Origin: Saprospiraceae bacterium
GTDB lineage: Bacteria; Bacteroidota; Bacteroidia; Chitinophagales; Saprospiraceae
Direction of reading: 5' to 3'
Length of the DNA stretch: 64,000 nucleotides
Assembly (NCBI GenBank): GCA_020627705.1
Contig: JAHDGJ010000011.1
Span: 1-64,000 of the forward strand
Made by a program: the position numbers and the translations under genes. This document shows, piece after piece, positions 10,068-16,794 of this stretch (the stretch's first letter is position 1; every line of letters starts with the position of its first letter). The notes under the pieces are model-generated. The model saw only the letters and a program-made list of their open reading frames with translations. It was not told the origin of the DNA and searched no databases.

Positions 10068-10407
10068 TTGTCGGGATGATAGGATTTGTAAACAACGAAT
10101 CCTAAAACTTCTTTGCTTAAAATACATTCCTTGCCCTCTGCGAGGGATTACAACACATAAACTCCAAATTGTGAGCAAGCTCACTTTGTAGTTTATGTAT
10201 TGTCATCTACTTTAGCAAGTAGTCAAGGAATGTGCTTGTCGGGATGACAGGATTTGCGGGTAGCGAATCCGAATGCATCGTATGCTGGAAATACATTCCT
10301 AGTCCTCTTGCGAGGTTTTTATAAAATAAACATCGAAACAAGAGCAAGCTCTTCTCCTCAGTTTATTTCACAAAATTGCTTTGACAAGCAATCCAGGAAT
10401 GAAGTTG
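10068..10407. repeat. Two tandem structured repeats carrying the tRNA-Pro 3' end (family B)
   Basis: Copies B1 (10068-10235) and B2 (10236-10404) lie directly 3' of tRNA-Pro. Each begins with about 21 nt identical or nearly identical to the tRNA-Pro tail (acceptor, T-stem and part of the T-loop). Each folds the same way: a GGATTTG/CGAATCC hairpin, then an outer stem (CATTCCTTG/CAAGGAATG in B1, CATTCCT/AGGAATG in B2) enclosing three arms. Arm 1 is CCTC/GAGG in both copies. Arm 2 has an outer ATAAAC/GTTTAT stem and an inner GTGAGC/GCTCAC (B1) or AAGAGC/GCTCTT (B2). Arm 3 is CTACTT/AAGTAG (B1) or TTGCTT/AAGCAA (B2). Stem differences are compensatory. No protein gene is supported here. Confidence 0.8.
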
Positions 10408-10481
10408 TCGGGATGACAGGATTTGAACCTGCGACCACACGACCCCCAGCCGTGTGCGCTACCGGACTGCGCCACATCCCG
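10408..10481 (-). tRNA. tRNA-Pro (anticodon GGG)
   Basis: The 74-nt cloverleaf has a perfect 7-bp acceptor stem (CGGGATG/CATCCCG), a D-stem GCGC/GCGC, an anticodon stem closed by a G-T pair around the loop CTGGGGG (anticodon GGG), and a T-arm with loop TTCAAAT. The discriminator is A and CCA is not encoded. Its 3' end is repeated twice downstream at 10068 and 10236. Confidence 0.96.
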
Positions 10482-10512
10482 ATGTATTCTTTCCTTTACA
10501 TCGAAAGGAAAA

Positions 10513-10808
10513 GTGTGAGACTGTAGATGAGCAAGTGTTCCTTTGGATCAAAATGACTAAATGTCATTTTGAAACGAGCGAACCGATGCATCAGCATCGG
10601 GCGGGAATGCTAGAATCCCTCCAGTCAAACTATATTCTTTCCTTTACATCGAAAAGAAAAGTGTGAGACTGGAGATGAGCAAGTGTTCCTTTGGATCAAA
10701 ATGACTAAACGTCATTTTGAAGCGAGCGAACCGATGCATCAGCATCGGGCGGGAATGCTAGAATCCCTCCAGTCAAACTATATTCTTTCCTTAACATTGA
10801 AAGGAATA
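10513..10808. repeat. Two 148-bp tandem repeats carrying the tRNA-Val 3' end (family A)
   Basis: Copies at 10513-10660 and 10661-10808 are about 95 percent identical and end exactly where tRNA-Val begins its tail, so GTGTGAGACTG occurs at 10513, 10661 and 10809. Each copy contains a hairpin with arms CAAAATGAC and GTCATTTTG around TAAAT or TAAAC, a hairpin CCGATGC/GCATCGG around ATCA, a CTTTCCTTT-type hairpin, and an outer stem GACTGGAG/CTCCAGTC. The right arm, 14 bases at 10613-10626 and 10761-10774, is exactly complementary to 10815-10828 inside tRNA-Val. There is no credible ORF. Confidence 0.85.
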
Positions 10809-10811
10809 GTG

Positions 10812-10886
10812 TGAGACTGGAGGGATTCGAACCCACGACCTCCGCCCTGTCAAGGCGGCGCTCTAAACCAACTGAGCTACAGTCTC
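10812..10886 (-). tRNA. tRNA-Val (anticodon GAC)
   Basis: The 75-nt cloverleaf has an acceptor stem GAGACTG/CAGTCTC, a D-arm GCTC/GAGC, an anticodon stem CCGCC/GGCGG with loop TTGACAG (anticodon GAC), and a T-arm with loop TTCGAAT. The T-stem GTGGG/CCCTC contains one U-U mismatch. The discriminator is A and CCA is not encoded. A 14-nt complement of its tail recurs in the two repeats downstream. Confidence 0.93.
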
Positions 10887-10899
10887 ATTAATATTTCAT

Positions 10900-11045
10900 T
10901 TTTCAACTTCATTGCTTTTGATGAAGTCGTGCGCCGTTTTGGCCTCCCATCCGAAACTGATGTTTCGGTTCCTTCGCTTAAGACAAACATTTAGTCTGTC
11001 TTATCCGCCTTTGGCGGACCATTCAGTCTTTAAAGAAGTGCAAAG
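10900..11045 (-). repeat. Diverged inverted copy of the family A structured repeat, 5' of tRNA-Val
   Basis: Read on the minus strand, this segment has the same order of hairpins as the 148-bp repeats: a 23-nt hairpin with the invariant core GACTAAATGT (10980-11002) and then CCGAAAC/GTTTCGG around the same ATCA loop (10951-10968). The flanking words GGAT, GCGA-GGAACCGA and GGGAGG are also similar. The stem bases differ from the other copies in paired fashion. An additional CCGCC/GGCGG hairpin lies at 11005-11017. I see no gene between 10887 and 11122. Confidence 0.65.
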
Positions 11046-11122
11046 AAAACAAGTTTACTCGATAGTTAATAGGATGTTTTCCAATGATTTAAAATTTTGT
11101 TGACGATTTTGTCAAACAGAGT

Positions 11123-11806
11123 TTAATGTTTCTTTCTTGGAAAAGTTAGACCAGCGGCAAATACATGAATAACAGTACCGGTTTTGCCATGTAAAAAGGG
11201 AAAAGCATCGGTAATTCCAAATTTTAAACTATAGGAAAAAACAGACTTTATATCAGAAAGAAGATAGTCTTCAAAATACAAACTAATGTTTCCAGATGCT
11301 CTTTGTTTATTAATATATTCTCTGTCATTTATTAAAGGCAAAATAATGGGATTAGGACTGTTTTCAAAGATGTTGAAAATAGAACCTTCGTAATTACCTT
11401 GAAGTAAAAGTGCATATTCTGCACCAAACATAATTCTCATTTTGTCATTCATAAATGAGTTGTTTAGCAGATTTAATTCAAGGCCTAGAAAAGTCCGGTT
11501 CGTGGATAATTCAAAACCCGAACTACCTTCTCCAACGACCCATGCATTGCGGACGTTACTGGATATATGATCGACAATTATTCTTGTAAATAGCCGATCC
11601 TTAGGAAGTAATGAAAATCCGGCATAGAACGAAATCCCAAGTTTGGTGTCTGTTTCATTGGTGATTATTTTATTTGAAGTTTCTTCATCAATCAGTGATT
11701 GATACTTCGAAAAGTTGGGCCCCAATCCAAATTCTAGACGTTGGGCATGTACGGTAGATAGTACCAAAGAAAAAATGAAATAAAGGATTACGCTATACTT
11801 CTTCAT
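11123..11806 (-). CDS. Secreted or outer-membrane beta-barrel-like hypothetical protein
   Basis: I do not recognise a named family. The 227-residue product begins with a signal peptide (MKKYSVILYFIFSLVLSTVHA, cleavage after VHA). The mature part opens with RLEFGLGPNFSKY and has alternating hydrophobic and polar strands with glycine turns, such as TKLGISFYAGFSLLP, TFLGLELNLL, RIMFGAEYALLL and VIHVFAAGLTFPRKK. This pattern fits a small outer-membrane beta-barrel of the porin/OmpX-like kind common in Bacteroidota. It is a single gene on the minus strand, facing away from the histidine-kinase locus; the two share a 214-bp intergenic region that contains an 18-bp palindrome. Confidence 0.6.
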   Translation of the reverse strand: MKKYSVILYFIFSLVLSTVHAQRLEFGLGPNFSKYQSLIDEETSNKIITNETDTKLGISFYAGFSLLPKDRLFTRIIVDHISSNVRNAWVVGEGSSGFELSTNRTFLGLELNLLNNSFMNDKMRIMFGAEYALLLQGNYEGSIFNIFENSPNPIILPLINDREYINKQRASGNISLYFEDYLLSDIKSVFSYSLKFGITDAFPFLHGKTGTVIHVFAAGLTFPRKKH

Positions 11807-11956
11807 GATGTATTTAAAACGTGTAAATAAAAAAAATCGCTGTTGAATACGTGATGATCCTTTAGTTTACAAGCTTTTTATGGTAAGATAGTCTTGAGGT
11901 TTTTGAATTGTTGATTTCCAATTTTATTTAATTGAGTATTCCACTTGGATTTAAGT

Positions 11957-11974
11957 TTCACCCATATGGGTGAA
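11957..11974. promoter_or_regulatory. 18-bp perfect palindrome, candidate operator ahead of the kinase locus
   Basis: The sequence TTCACCCATATGGGTGAA is a perfect palindrome. A near copy (TTCACCCAAGTGGGTGTA) lies at 14315-14332 ahead of the response-regulator segment. Both are preceded by T and followed by A/T-rich bases. It lies about 46 bp upstream of the 12021 ORF and 150 bp upstream of the minus-strand 11806 start. A dimeric regulator site, perhaps for the LuxR-type regulator at 14688, is inferred. Confidence 0.55.
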
Positions 11975-12020
11975 TAATAAGGGCTAAGATTATTAGAGCT
12001 TTGAACCGAAATTATATATT

Positions 12021-12224
12021 TTGAAACAACTTCGTTTTCTATTCTTAGCACCTAAGTATTTAGATATGCGATTCCAGTTCATCAAAACAAATGGGCAAAC
12101 TATTTTAACTGGGAAATTGAATAATACGAAAAGTTTGTGTTTGGACTTTGTGCCTTCAGGAAATTATATACTGCGATTATTTGGTGAAAATCAAATTCTT
12201 ACAAGAAAGATTAGTAAATTTTAA
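12021..12224 (+). CDS. Short ORF resembling the tail of a type A T9SS sorting domain
   Basis: This 67-residue frame has a TTG start and is open upstream only to 11997. The piece MRFQFIKTNGQTILTGKL...VPSGNYILRLFGENQILTRKISKF resembles the last half of a type A por-secretion C-terminal domain (strand, G-Q, then a L-P-x-G-x-Y-x-L-R motif and a basic end). A full sorting domain and any passenger are absent, and there is no signal peptide. It could be a relic of a secreted-protein gene, or a small expressed ORF at the head of the kinase transcript. The palindrome at 11957 lies just upstream. I am not sure it is translated. Confidence 0.4.
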   Translation: MKQLRFLFLAPKYLDMRFQFIKTNGQTILTGKLNNTKSLCLDFVPSGNYILRLFGENQILTRKISKF

Positions 12225-12242
12225 GACCCTTACAATTATAAA

Positions 12243-12374
12243 ATGCCTAAAGAGAAAAGTGGGAAGATATACGAATTGACTATAGATCAAAATTTGATGC
12301 TGTGGAAATTGACAAAAGAATTGTTTGAAATAGAAAAAAAAATAGCAACGGCGTTGTCGAACAATAAGGAATAA
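12243..12374 (+). CDS. 43-residue ORF overlapping the histidine-kinase start
   Basis: The ATG at 12243 opens a 43-codon frame whose stop TAA shares its last base with the kinase ATG (TAATG). Such an overlap usually marks translational coupling. The peptide is charged, K-rich and mostly helical in appearance (for example [18 protein letters not shown]), with no signal peptide or membrane segment. I recognise no family. It starts 18 bp after the 12021 ORF ends, so the three frames may form one transcript. Confidence 0.45.
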   Translation: MPKEKSGKIYELTIDQNLMLWKLTKELFEIEKKIATALSNNKE

Positions 12375-14251
12375 TGAAATGGAAATGGGTTGTTTTGATG
12401 TTTTTTTGTTTTGAATGTTTGTTCGCCCAGAATGAACTTCCTAAGGACGAATCAAAATTTCAAACACAATTAGATGATATTGCCTCAAGAATTAAAGATT
12501 CTGTAGAATCTGTATTGCCTTTAGCTGAGGGACTTTTAAATGATGAGCATTTTGTTTTAGACAGCAATCGAATAATTAAGCTCCTAACTTATCAAGGGAG
12601 AGCTCATCGTAAAATTGGGAATTATGTAGAAAGTATCGAAGCCTTTTCGAAAGTATATGCACATGCCAAGACAAATAAAGATAGCTTGCTTCAAGCCGAA
12701 GCTGCTGATCAAATAGGCATTATGAATACTTTTATGGGCAATATGAAAGAGGGTCAGAAGTATCTTTTGGAGGTGGTTGAGATTTATAAGCATGTAGGTA
12801 GTCCAACCGATATCGCAGGTGCCAATAATGGCCTTGCTATATTTTACAATGACATAGGACAAAAAGAAAAAGCGGTAGAATTATACAAAATTGCGCTGAA
12901 GCAATATGAAGACTTGGACGATACTTTAGGGAGGGCAAACATACATGCCAACTTAGGTATGTTGTATTTGTATGAAGGCGAATACGACCTTGCCGAGGAG
13001 AATATTCTTATGCAGGGCTATCTGGATACCTTGTTGCAGACCCAATGGGGGCTCGGATTTCATCATGACTATATGGGTGTGCTTAAACGCAAACAAGGCA
13101 AACCAAAGGAAGCTTTAAAATGGTATCAGTCTTCGCTTGACATTCGACTGAAGTTGCCAAGTCATTATAATATTGCCGAAACACGTTATGGACTCGCAGC
13201 GGCTAATTTAGAATTAGGATTTATACCGGAAGCGATAAAACAAGCAGAGCTCATTCTTGATTACAAAGAATTGCATCAGTCCTTAAGTCAACAAATGAAT
13301 GCGTATAGCATTTTGACGGAGGCTTATGAGCAACAACAAAAACCCAAACAAGCTTTGGCTTATTACAAGCAGTACAAAGAAATATCCGACTCTATATATC
13401 AACGTGATATGTTGGAGGAGATCACGCAAAAAGAAGCGCTATACCAAAAAGCAAAGCAGGACGAACAAATAGCTCTTTTAGACAATAAAAATATTATTGC
13501 TTCTAATAGGATTTCGGCCAAGAATAGAATTATCAAATTAGGAACCGTTGCCCTAATTGGATTCTTGACGATGTTGTTTTTCTTGTTCAAATTGTGGAGA
13601 CAAGTATCTCTTCAAAAGGACTCTTTAGCCAAATCTCTCGACGAAAAAGAATTGTTGTTACGAGAGATCCATCATCGAGTTAAAAATAATCTTCAGCTCA
13701 TAAGTAGTTTGCTGACCCTTCAGGGGAGGAGTATCGATGATGCCACTGCTCTAGAAGCCATTCAAGAAGGCAATAGCCGAGTTCGATCCATGGCGTTGAT
13801 TCATCAGGATCTCTATCAAAAAGAAAATTTGACTGGGGTTGGTGTCAAAAAGTATCTAGAAAAATTAACGACAGAGCTTTTTAATACCTATAGTATCGAT
13901 GCAAAAAAAATTCAGCTAAAATTAAATATTGAAGATTTAGATCTGGATGTAGATACCATCATTCCACTCGGATTAATTATTAACGAACTCATCTCTAATA
14001 GCCTCAAATATGCCTGGAGCCATAGTCAAACTGGTAAGTTAGAAATCGAATTAGCTGAAAGAGACAATACACTCGTTTTGCGTATTGAAGACAATGGCAA
14101 AGGATTCAATCCAGAGGAGATTCGTAAAAATGCATTTGGTACAACCTTAATTTCTGCTTTGACCCGACAACTAGGTGGTGAAATCGAAACAGATTCAACA
14201 AATGGTACTAGAGTAATAGTCCGATGTAAGGAATATAAACGATCTATCTAA
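12374..14251 (+). CDS. TPR-domain sensor histidine kinase, HisKA_2 type
   Basis: The 625-residue product has a signal peptide (residues 1-18), tetratricopeptide repeats over roughly residues 60-335, a short helix, one membrane segment (about 391-407, [17 protein letters not shown]), a HisKA_2 domain with the phosphoacceptor motif [17 protein letters not shown] (His433), and a HATPase_c domain with [12 protein letters not shown] and EDNGKGF. The TPR sensor thus faces the periplasm and the kinase the cytosol. HisKA_2 kinases are common partners of single-domain or LuxR-type regulators in Bacteroidota. The likely partner is the REC-LuxR protein at 14688, which is preceded by a copy of the same palindrome. 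The start ATG overlaps the stop of a 43-codon ORF. Confidence 0.9.
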   Translation: MKWKWVVLMFFCFECLFAQNELPKDESKFQTQLDDIASRIKDSVESVLPLAEGLLNDEHFVLDSNRIIKLLTYQGRAHRKIGNYVESIEAFSKVYAHAKTNKDSLLQAEAADQIGIMNTFMGNMKEGQKYLLEVVEIYKHVGSPTDIAGANNGLAIFYNDIGQKEKAVELYKIALKQYEDLDDTLGRANIHANLGMLYLYEGEYDLAEENILMQGYLDTLLQTQWGLGFHHDYMGVLKRKQGKPKEALKWYQSSLDIRLKLPSHYNIAETRYGLAAANLELGFIPEAIKQAELILDYKELHQSLSQQMNAYSILTEAYEQQQKPKQALAYYKQYKEISDSIYQRDMLEEITQKEALYQKAKQDEQIALLDNKNIIASNRISAKNRIIKLGTVALIGFLTMLFFLFKLWRQVSLQKDSLAKSLDEKELLLREIHHRVKNNLQLISSLLTLQGRSIDDATALEAIQEGNSRVRSMALIHQDLYQKENLTGVGVKKYLEKLTTELFNTYSIDAKKIQLKLNIEDLDLDVDTIIPLGLIINELISNSLKYAWSHSQTGKLEIELAERDNTLVLRIEDNGKGFNPEEIRKNAFGTTLISALTRQLGGEIETDSTNGTRVIVRCKEYKRSI

Positions 14252-14314
14252 AGATCATAAAACCTGATTCAGGCTCATTGCATGATTAATTCCTGACATT
14301 GTTATGCTGCAAAT

Positions 14315-14332
14315 TTCACCCAAGTGGGTGTA
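14315..14332. promoter_or_regulatory. Second copy of the CACCC-GGGTG palindrome
   Basis: TTCACCCAAGTGGGTGTA differs from the copy at 11957 in only three of 18 bases. It lies 73 bp ahead of the 14405 start. The two copies sit ahead of the two halves of the same two-component system, which suggests autoregulation. Confidence 0.55.
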
Positions 14333-14404
14333 AAATGAATGTTTAAAACACCATTACTTTGAAGTGTATTTCATCATTATATATATAACAACTTCTTTTT
14401 ATTT

Positions 14405-14698
14405 ATGAGTACTATTAAACTTATTCTACCTACACGGACAAACACCAATTTGAACTCAAGTTTTTCGGAAGTAATTATACACGCTTTCTTTAAAGATTTA
14501 GTAAAAATAATCTTGCCGTGTATGTCTTTTTCCGTGTTGCTGTATCTGGATTACATCTATTGCGCTGTAGGTTCTATTGTTTTATTTTTATTGAGCTACT
14601 ATGTTTTAATCATTTATAGAGAAATTCCAAGACTCGACTTTCTAGGTTCAGAATCTGAGATTTCTTTAAAAGATATCATTAGAGATCTTGAGCACTAA
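14405..14698 (+). CDS. Small membrane protein of unknown function, overlapping the response regulator
   Basis: The 97-residue product has no family I recognise. It contains one long or two short membrane segments (about residues 37-70, with LVKIILPCMSFSVLLYLDYI and AVGSIVLFLLSYYVLII), a polar N-terminus and an acidic C-terminal helix (SESEISLKDIIRDLEH). Its last 11 nt overlap the proposed TTG start of the response regulator, so the two are probably translationally coupled. The palindrome at 14315 lies upstream. A role as an anchor or accessory protein of the two-component system would fit the context, but this is only inferred. Confidence 0.55.
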   Translation: MSTIKLILPTRTNTNLNSSFSEVIIHAFFKDLVKIILPCMSFSVLLYLDYIYCAVGSIVLFLLSYYVLIIYREIPRLDFLGSESEISLKDIIRDLEH

Positions 14699-15293
14699 CA
14701 AAAAACGAATAATAGTTATTGAAGACGAGGCGCTTATCGCAGCTGATATAATGTCAACATTAGAATTGCTTGGATATCAGGTGGTAGGGCATAGTATGAA
14801 TGGTGATCAAGCACTCGATCTTTTTAGTTCTACACCTGCGGATTTAATTTTACTTGATATCAGTATTAAAGGAAGTCTCAATGGAATAGATTTAGGTAGA
14901 ATCATAAATGATAGATATAGAATACCATTTATTTTTTTGACTTCCTTTTCCGATGTTTCAACGCAAGAAAAGGTTATGGACTTGATGCCCTATGGGTATA
15001 TTATTAAACCCTTTACTGATCGAGACCTACAAGTAAATATAGAATTAGCTCTCCGTAAATTTGATTCTGAGCAGTTTTCTAAGTCCAGTGTTGAGCGTAA
15101 ACTTAAAGTAAACATTAGCCAACGTGAATTTGATTTGTTGAAGGCTTTTAATGATGGACTGACTTATAAAGAGGCCGGGGAAAAGATGTTTATTAGTGTC
15201 AATACCGTTAAGACACATCAAAAAAGATTGTTTAAACTGTTAGGAGTTTCGTCGAGGCATGAATTGATGAACCGTTTAAATAAAGCGTTATAA
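14688..15293 (+). CDS. Response regulator, REC plus LuxR-type HTH
   Basis: The 201-residue cytosolic protein has a receiver domain with the acidic pocket (IEDE at 11-14), the phosphoacceptor Asp57 in LILLDISIKG, Thr in FLTSFSD and Lys in YIIKPF. A LuxR-type helix-turn-helix follows (EFDLLKAFNDGLTYKEAGEKM and FISVNTVKTHQKRLFKLLGV). The start is TTG at 14688, overlapping the preceding ORF; SxxNKKRIIVIEDE follows directly, so no later start keeps the first strand. It is probably activated by the HisKA_2 kinase 440 bp upstream and may bind the shared 18-bp palindromes. A terminator follows. Confidence 0.9.
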   Translation: MSTNKKRIIVIEDEALIAADIMSTLELLGYQVVGHSMNGDQALDLFSSTPADLILLDISIKGSLNGIDLGRIINDRYRIPFIFLTSFSDVSTQEKVMDLMPYGYIIKPFTDRDLQVNIELALRKFDSEQFSKSSVERKLKVNISQREFDLLKAFNDGLTYKEAGEKMFISVNTVKTHQKRLFKLLGVSSRHELMNRLNKAL

Positions 15294-15296
15294 TCA

Positions 15297-15329
15297 AATT
15301 GGGAGTATTTAGCTTACACTCAATTTTTT
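15297..15329 (+). terminator. Probable terminator after the response regulator
   Basis: Arms AATTGGGAGT and ACACTCAATT pair with one G-T and one mismatch around a 9-nt loop and run into four more T. It lies directly after the stop codon at 15293. Confidence 0.6.
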
Positions 15330-15364
15330 AACTAGTTTGTTGCGTTGTACCTTAGGTCAATTAA

Positions 15365-16771
15365 ATGAACAAAACTATGAGTCTAACGCTTCAGCAGGAG
15401 ATAGAAAATATTCATCAGCAACATAAGAGGTTTTTTAATTCAGGTGAAACCTTAGACGTCTCCTACAGAATTAAACTCCTCAAGGCTTTAAAAGACGAAA
15501 TCGTAAAGCGGCAAGACGATATTAACAAGGCCTTGTATTTGGATTTAAAGAAATCTCCAACCGAAGCATATATTACTGAAACGGGTATTGTCTTGGTGGA
15601 ATTAAAAAAGACGATAAAGAATATTCGTCGTTGGATGAAACCAATGAAGGTTGGAACACCTATGTTCTTCTTACCTGCTTCAAGTCGAGTGACTCCAGAA
15701 CCCTATGGTAACACCTTGATTATTTCTCCATGGAATTATCCCTTTCAGCTTTTATTTCTTCCTTTGATTGGAGCAGTGGCAGCTGGGAATACAGCGGTTT
15801 GCAAACCTTCTGAGCTATCACCACATACCACCAAAATTACCAAAGAAATTATTGAAGCGGTTTTTGAATCCAATCAAGTTGTATGTGTAGAGGGAGGGAT
15901 TCCTGAGAGCACAGCGCTGCTTGAAAAACGGTGGGATTATATTTTTTTTACAGGAAGCACTCATGTAGGCAGAATCGTGTATCAGGCAGCCGCGAAACAT
16001 TTGACACCTGTCACTTTAGAGCTTGGTGGGAAAAGTCCATGCATTGTTGATCCAACGGCAAACTTAGATACGGCAGCCAGTCGCATCGTTTTTGGAAAAT
16101 TTACAAATGCGGGGCAAACTTGTATAGCTCCTGATTATCTTTTTGTTCACCACTCTATAAAAGAAAAGTTGCTGGATAAAATGACGTCTGCGGTAGAAAA
16201 ATTCTTTGGAAAAAATCCTAAAGAATCTGCTGATTATGGAAGGATAATTAACGAACGAAACTTCGATCGGATAAGTAATTTGATCGATTCCAACAAAATC
16301 ATACTTGGAGGAGAAGTTGATAGGTCGGATAAATACATAGCGCCTACTTTTTTGGATCATGCAGAGCCAACTGATAAAGCTATGCAAGAAGAAATTTTTG
16401 GTCCAGTTCTTCCAATAATGTCATGGAATAATTTGGAAGAGGTAAAGCAATTTGTTAAGGTTCAGGAAAAACCATTGGTACTTTATATGTTCTCTAAATC
16501 TCGAAGAAATATCGATGAGGTATTGACCAACTGTTCTTCTGGAGGAGTATGTGTAAACGACTGTTTGGTTCAAAATGCTAATGATAACTTTCCATTTGGT
16601 GGGGTAGGTGAAAGTGGAATCGGAAATTATCATGGGAGGCATAGTTTTAATACGTTCTCCCACCAAAAAAGCATCATGCATAAATGGGCAAGTATCGATC
16701 CTTCAATCAGATATGCCCCTTATACTAAAAAATACAAGGCGTTAAAATTTCTGGTCGACCATACCTTATGA
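15365..16771 (+). CDS. Aldehyde dehydrogenase, class 3-like
   Basis: This NAD(P)-dependent enzyme oxidises aldehydes to carboxylic acids, here probably fatty or medium-chain aldehydes. The 468-residue length and the absence of the longer N-terminus of class 1/2 enzymes match the ALDH3 group. Visible motifs are ISPWNYPFQLLFLP, the cofactor loop FFTGSTHVGR, the general-base region LELGGKSPC, and the catalytic Cys253 in NAGQTCIAPDY. The C-terminus lacks the hydrophobic anchor of some ALDH3 proteins. It follows a terminator and converges on a CoA ligase gene 23 bp away, so it is transcribed alone. An oxidised product could be activated by that ligase. Confidence 0.9.
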   Translation: MNKTMSLTLQQEIENIHQQHKRFFNSGETLDVSYRIKLLKALKDEIVKRQDDINKALYLDLKKSPTEAYITETGIVLVELKKTIKNIRRWMKPMKVGTPMFFLPASSRVTPEPYGNTLIISPWNYPFQLLFLPLIGAVAAGNTAVCKPSELSPHTTKITKEIIEAVFESNQVVCVEGGIPESTALLEKRWDYIFFTGSTHVGRIVYQAAAKHLTPVTLELGGKSPCIVDPTANLDTAASRIVFGKFTNAGQTCIAPDYLFVHHSIKEKLLDKMTSAVEKFFGKNPKESADYGRIINERNFDRISNLIDSNKIILGGEVDRSDKYIAPTFLDHAEPTDKAMQEEIFGPVLPIMSWNNLEEVKQFVKVQEKPLVLYMFSKSRRNIDEVLTNCSSGGVCVNDCLVQNANDNFPFGGVGESGIGNYHGRHSFNTFSHQKSIMHKWASIDPSIRYAPYTKKYKALKFLVDHTL

Positions 16772-16794
16772 TGTCCATTTTATGCTTTAGCCAA

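Noticed and set aside
10254-11103. Plus-strand ORFs of 63-90 codons over the tRNA genes and repeats
   Set aside because: They run through tRNA genes and structured repeats, and their peptides just reflect those sequences.
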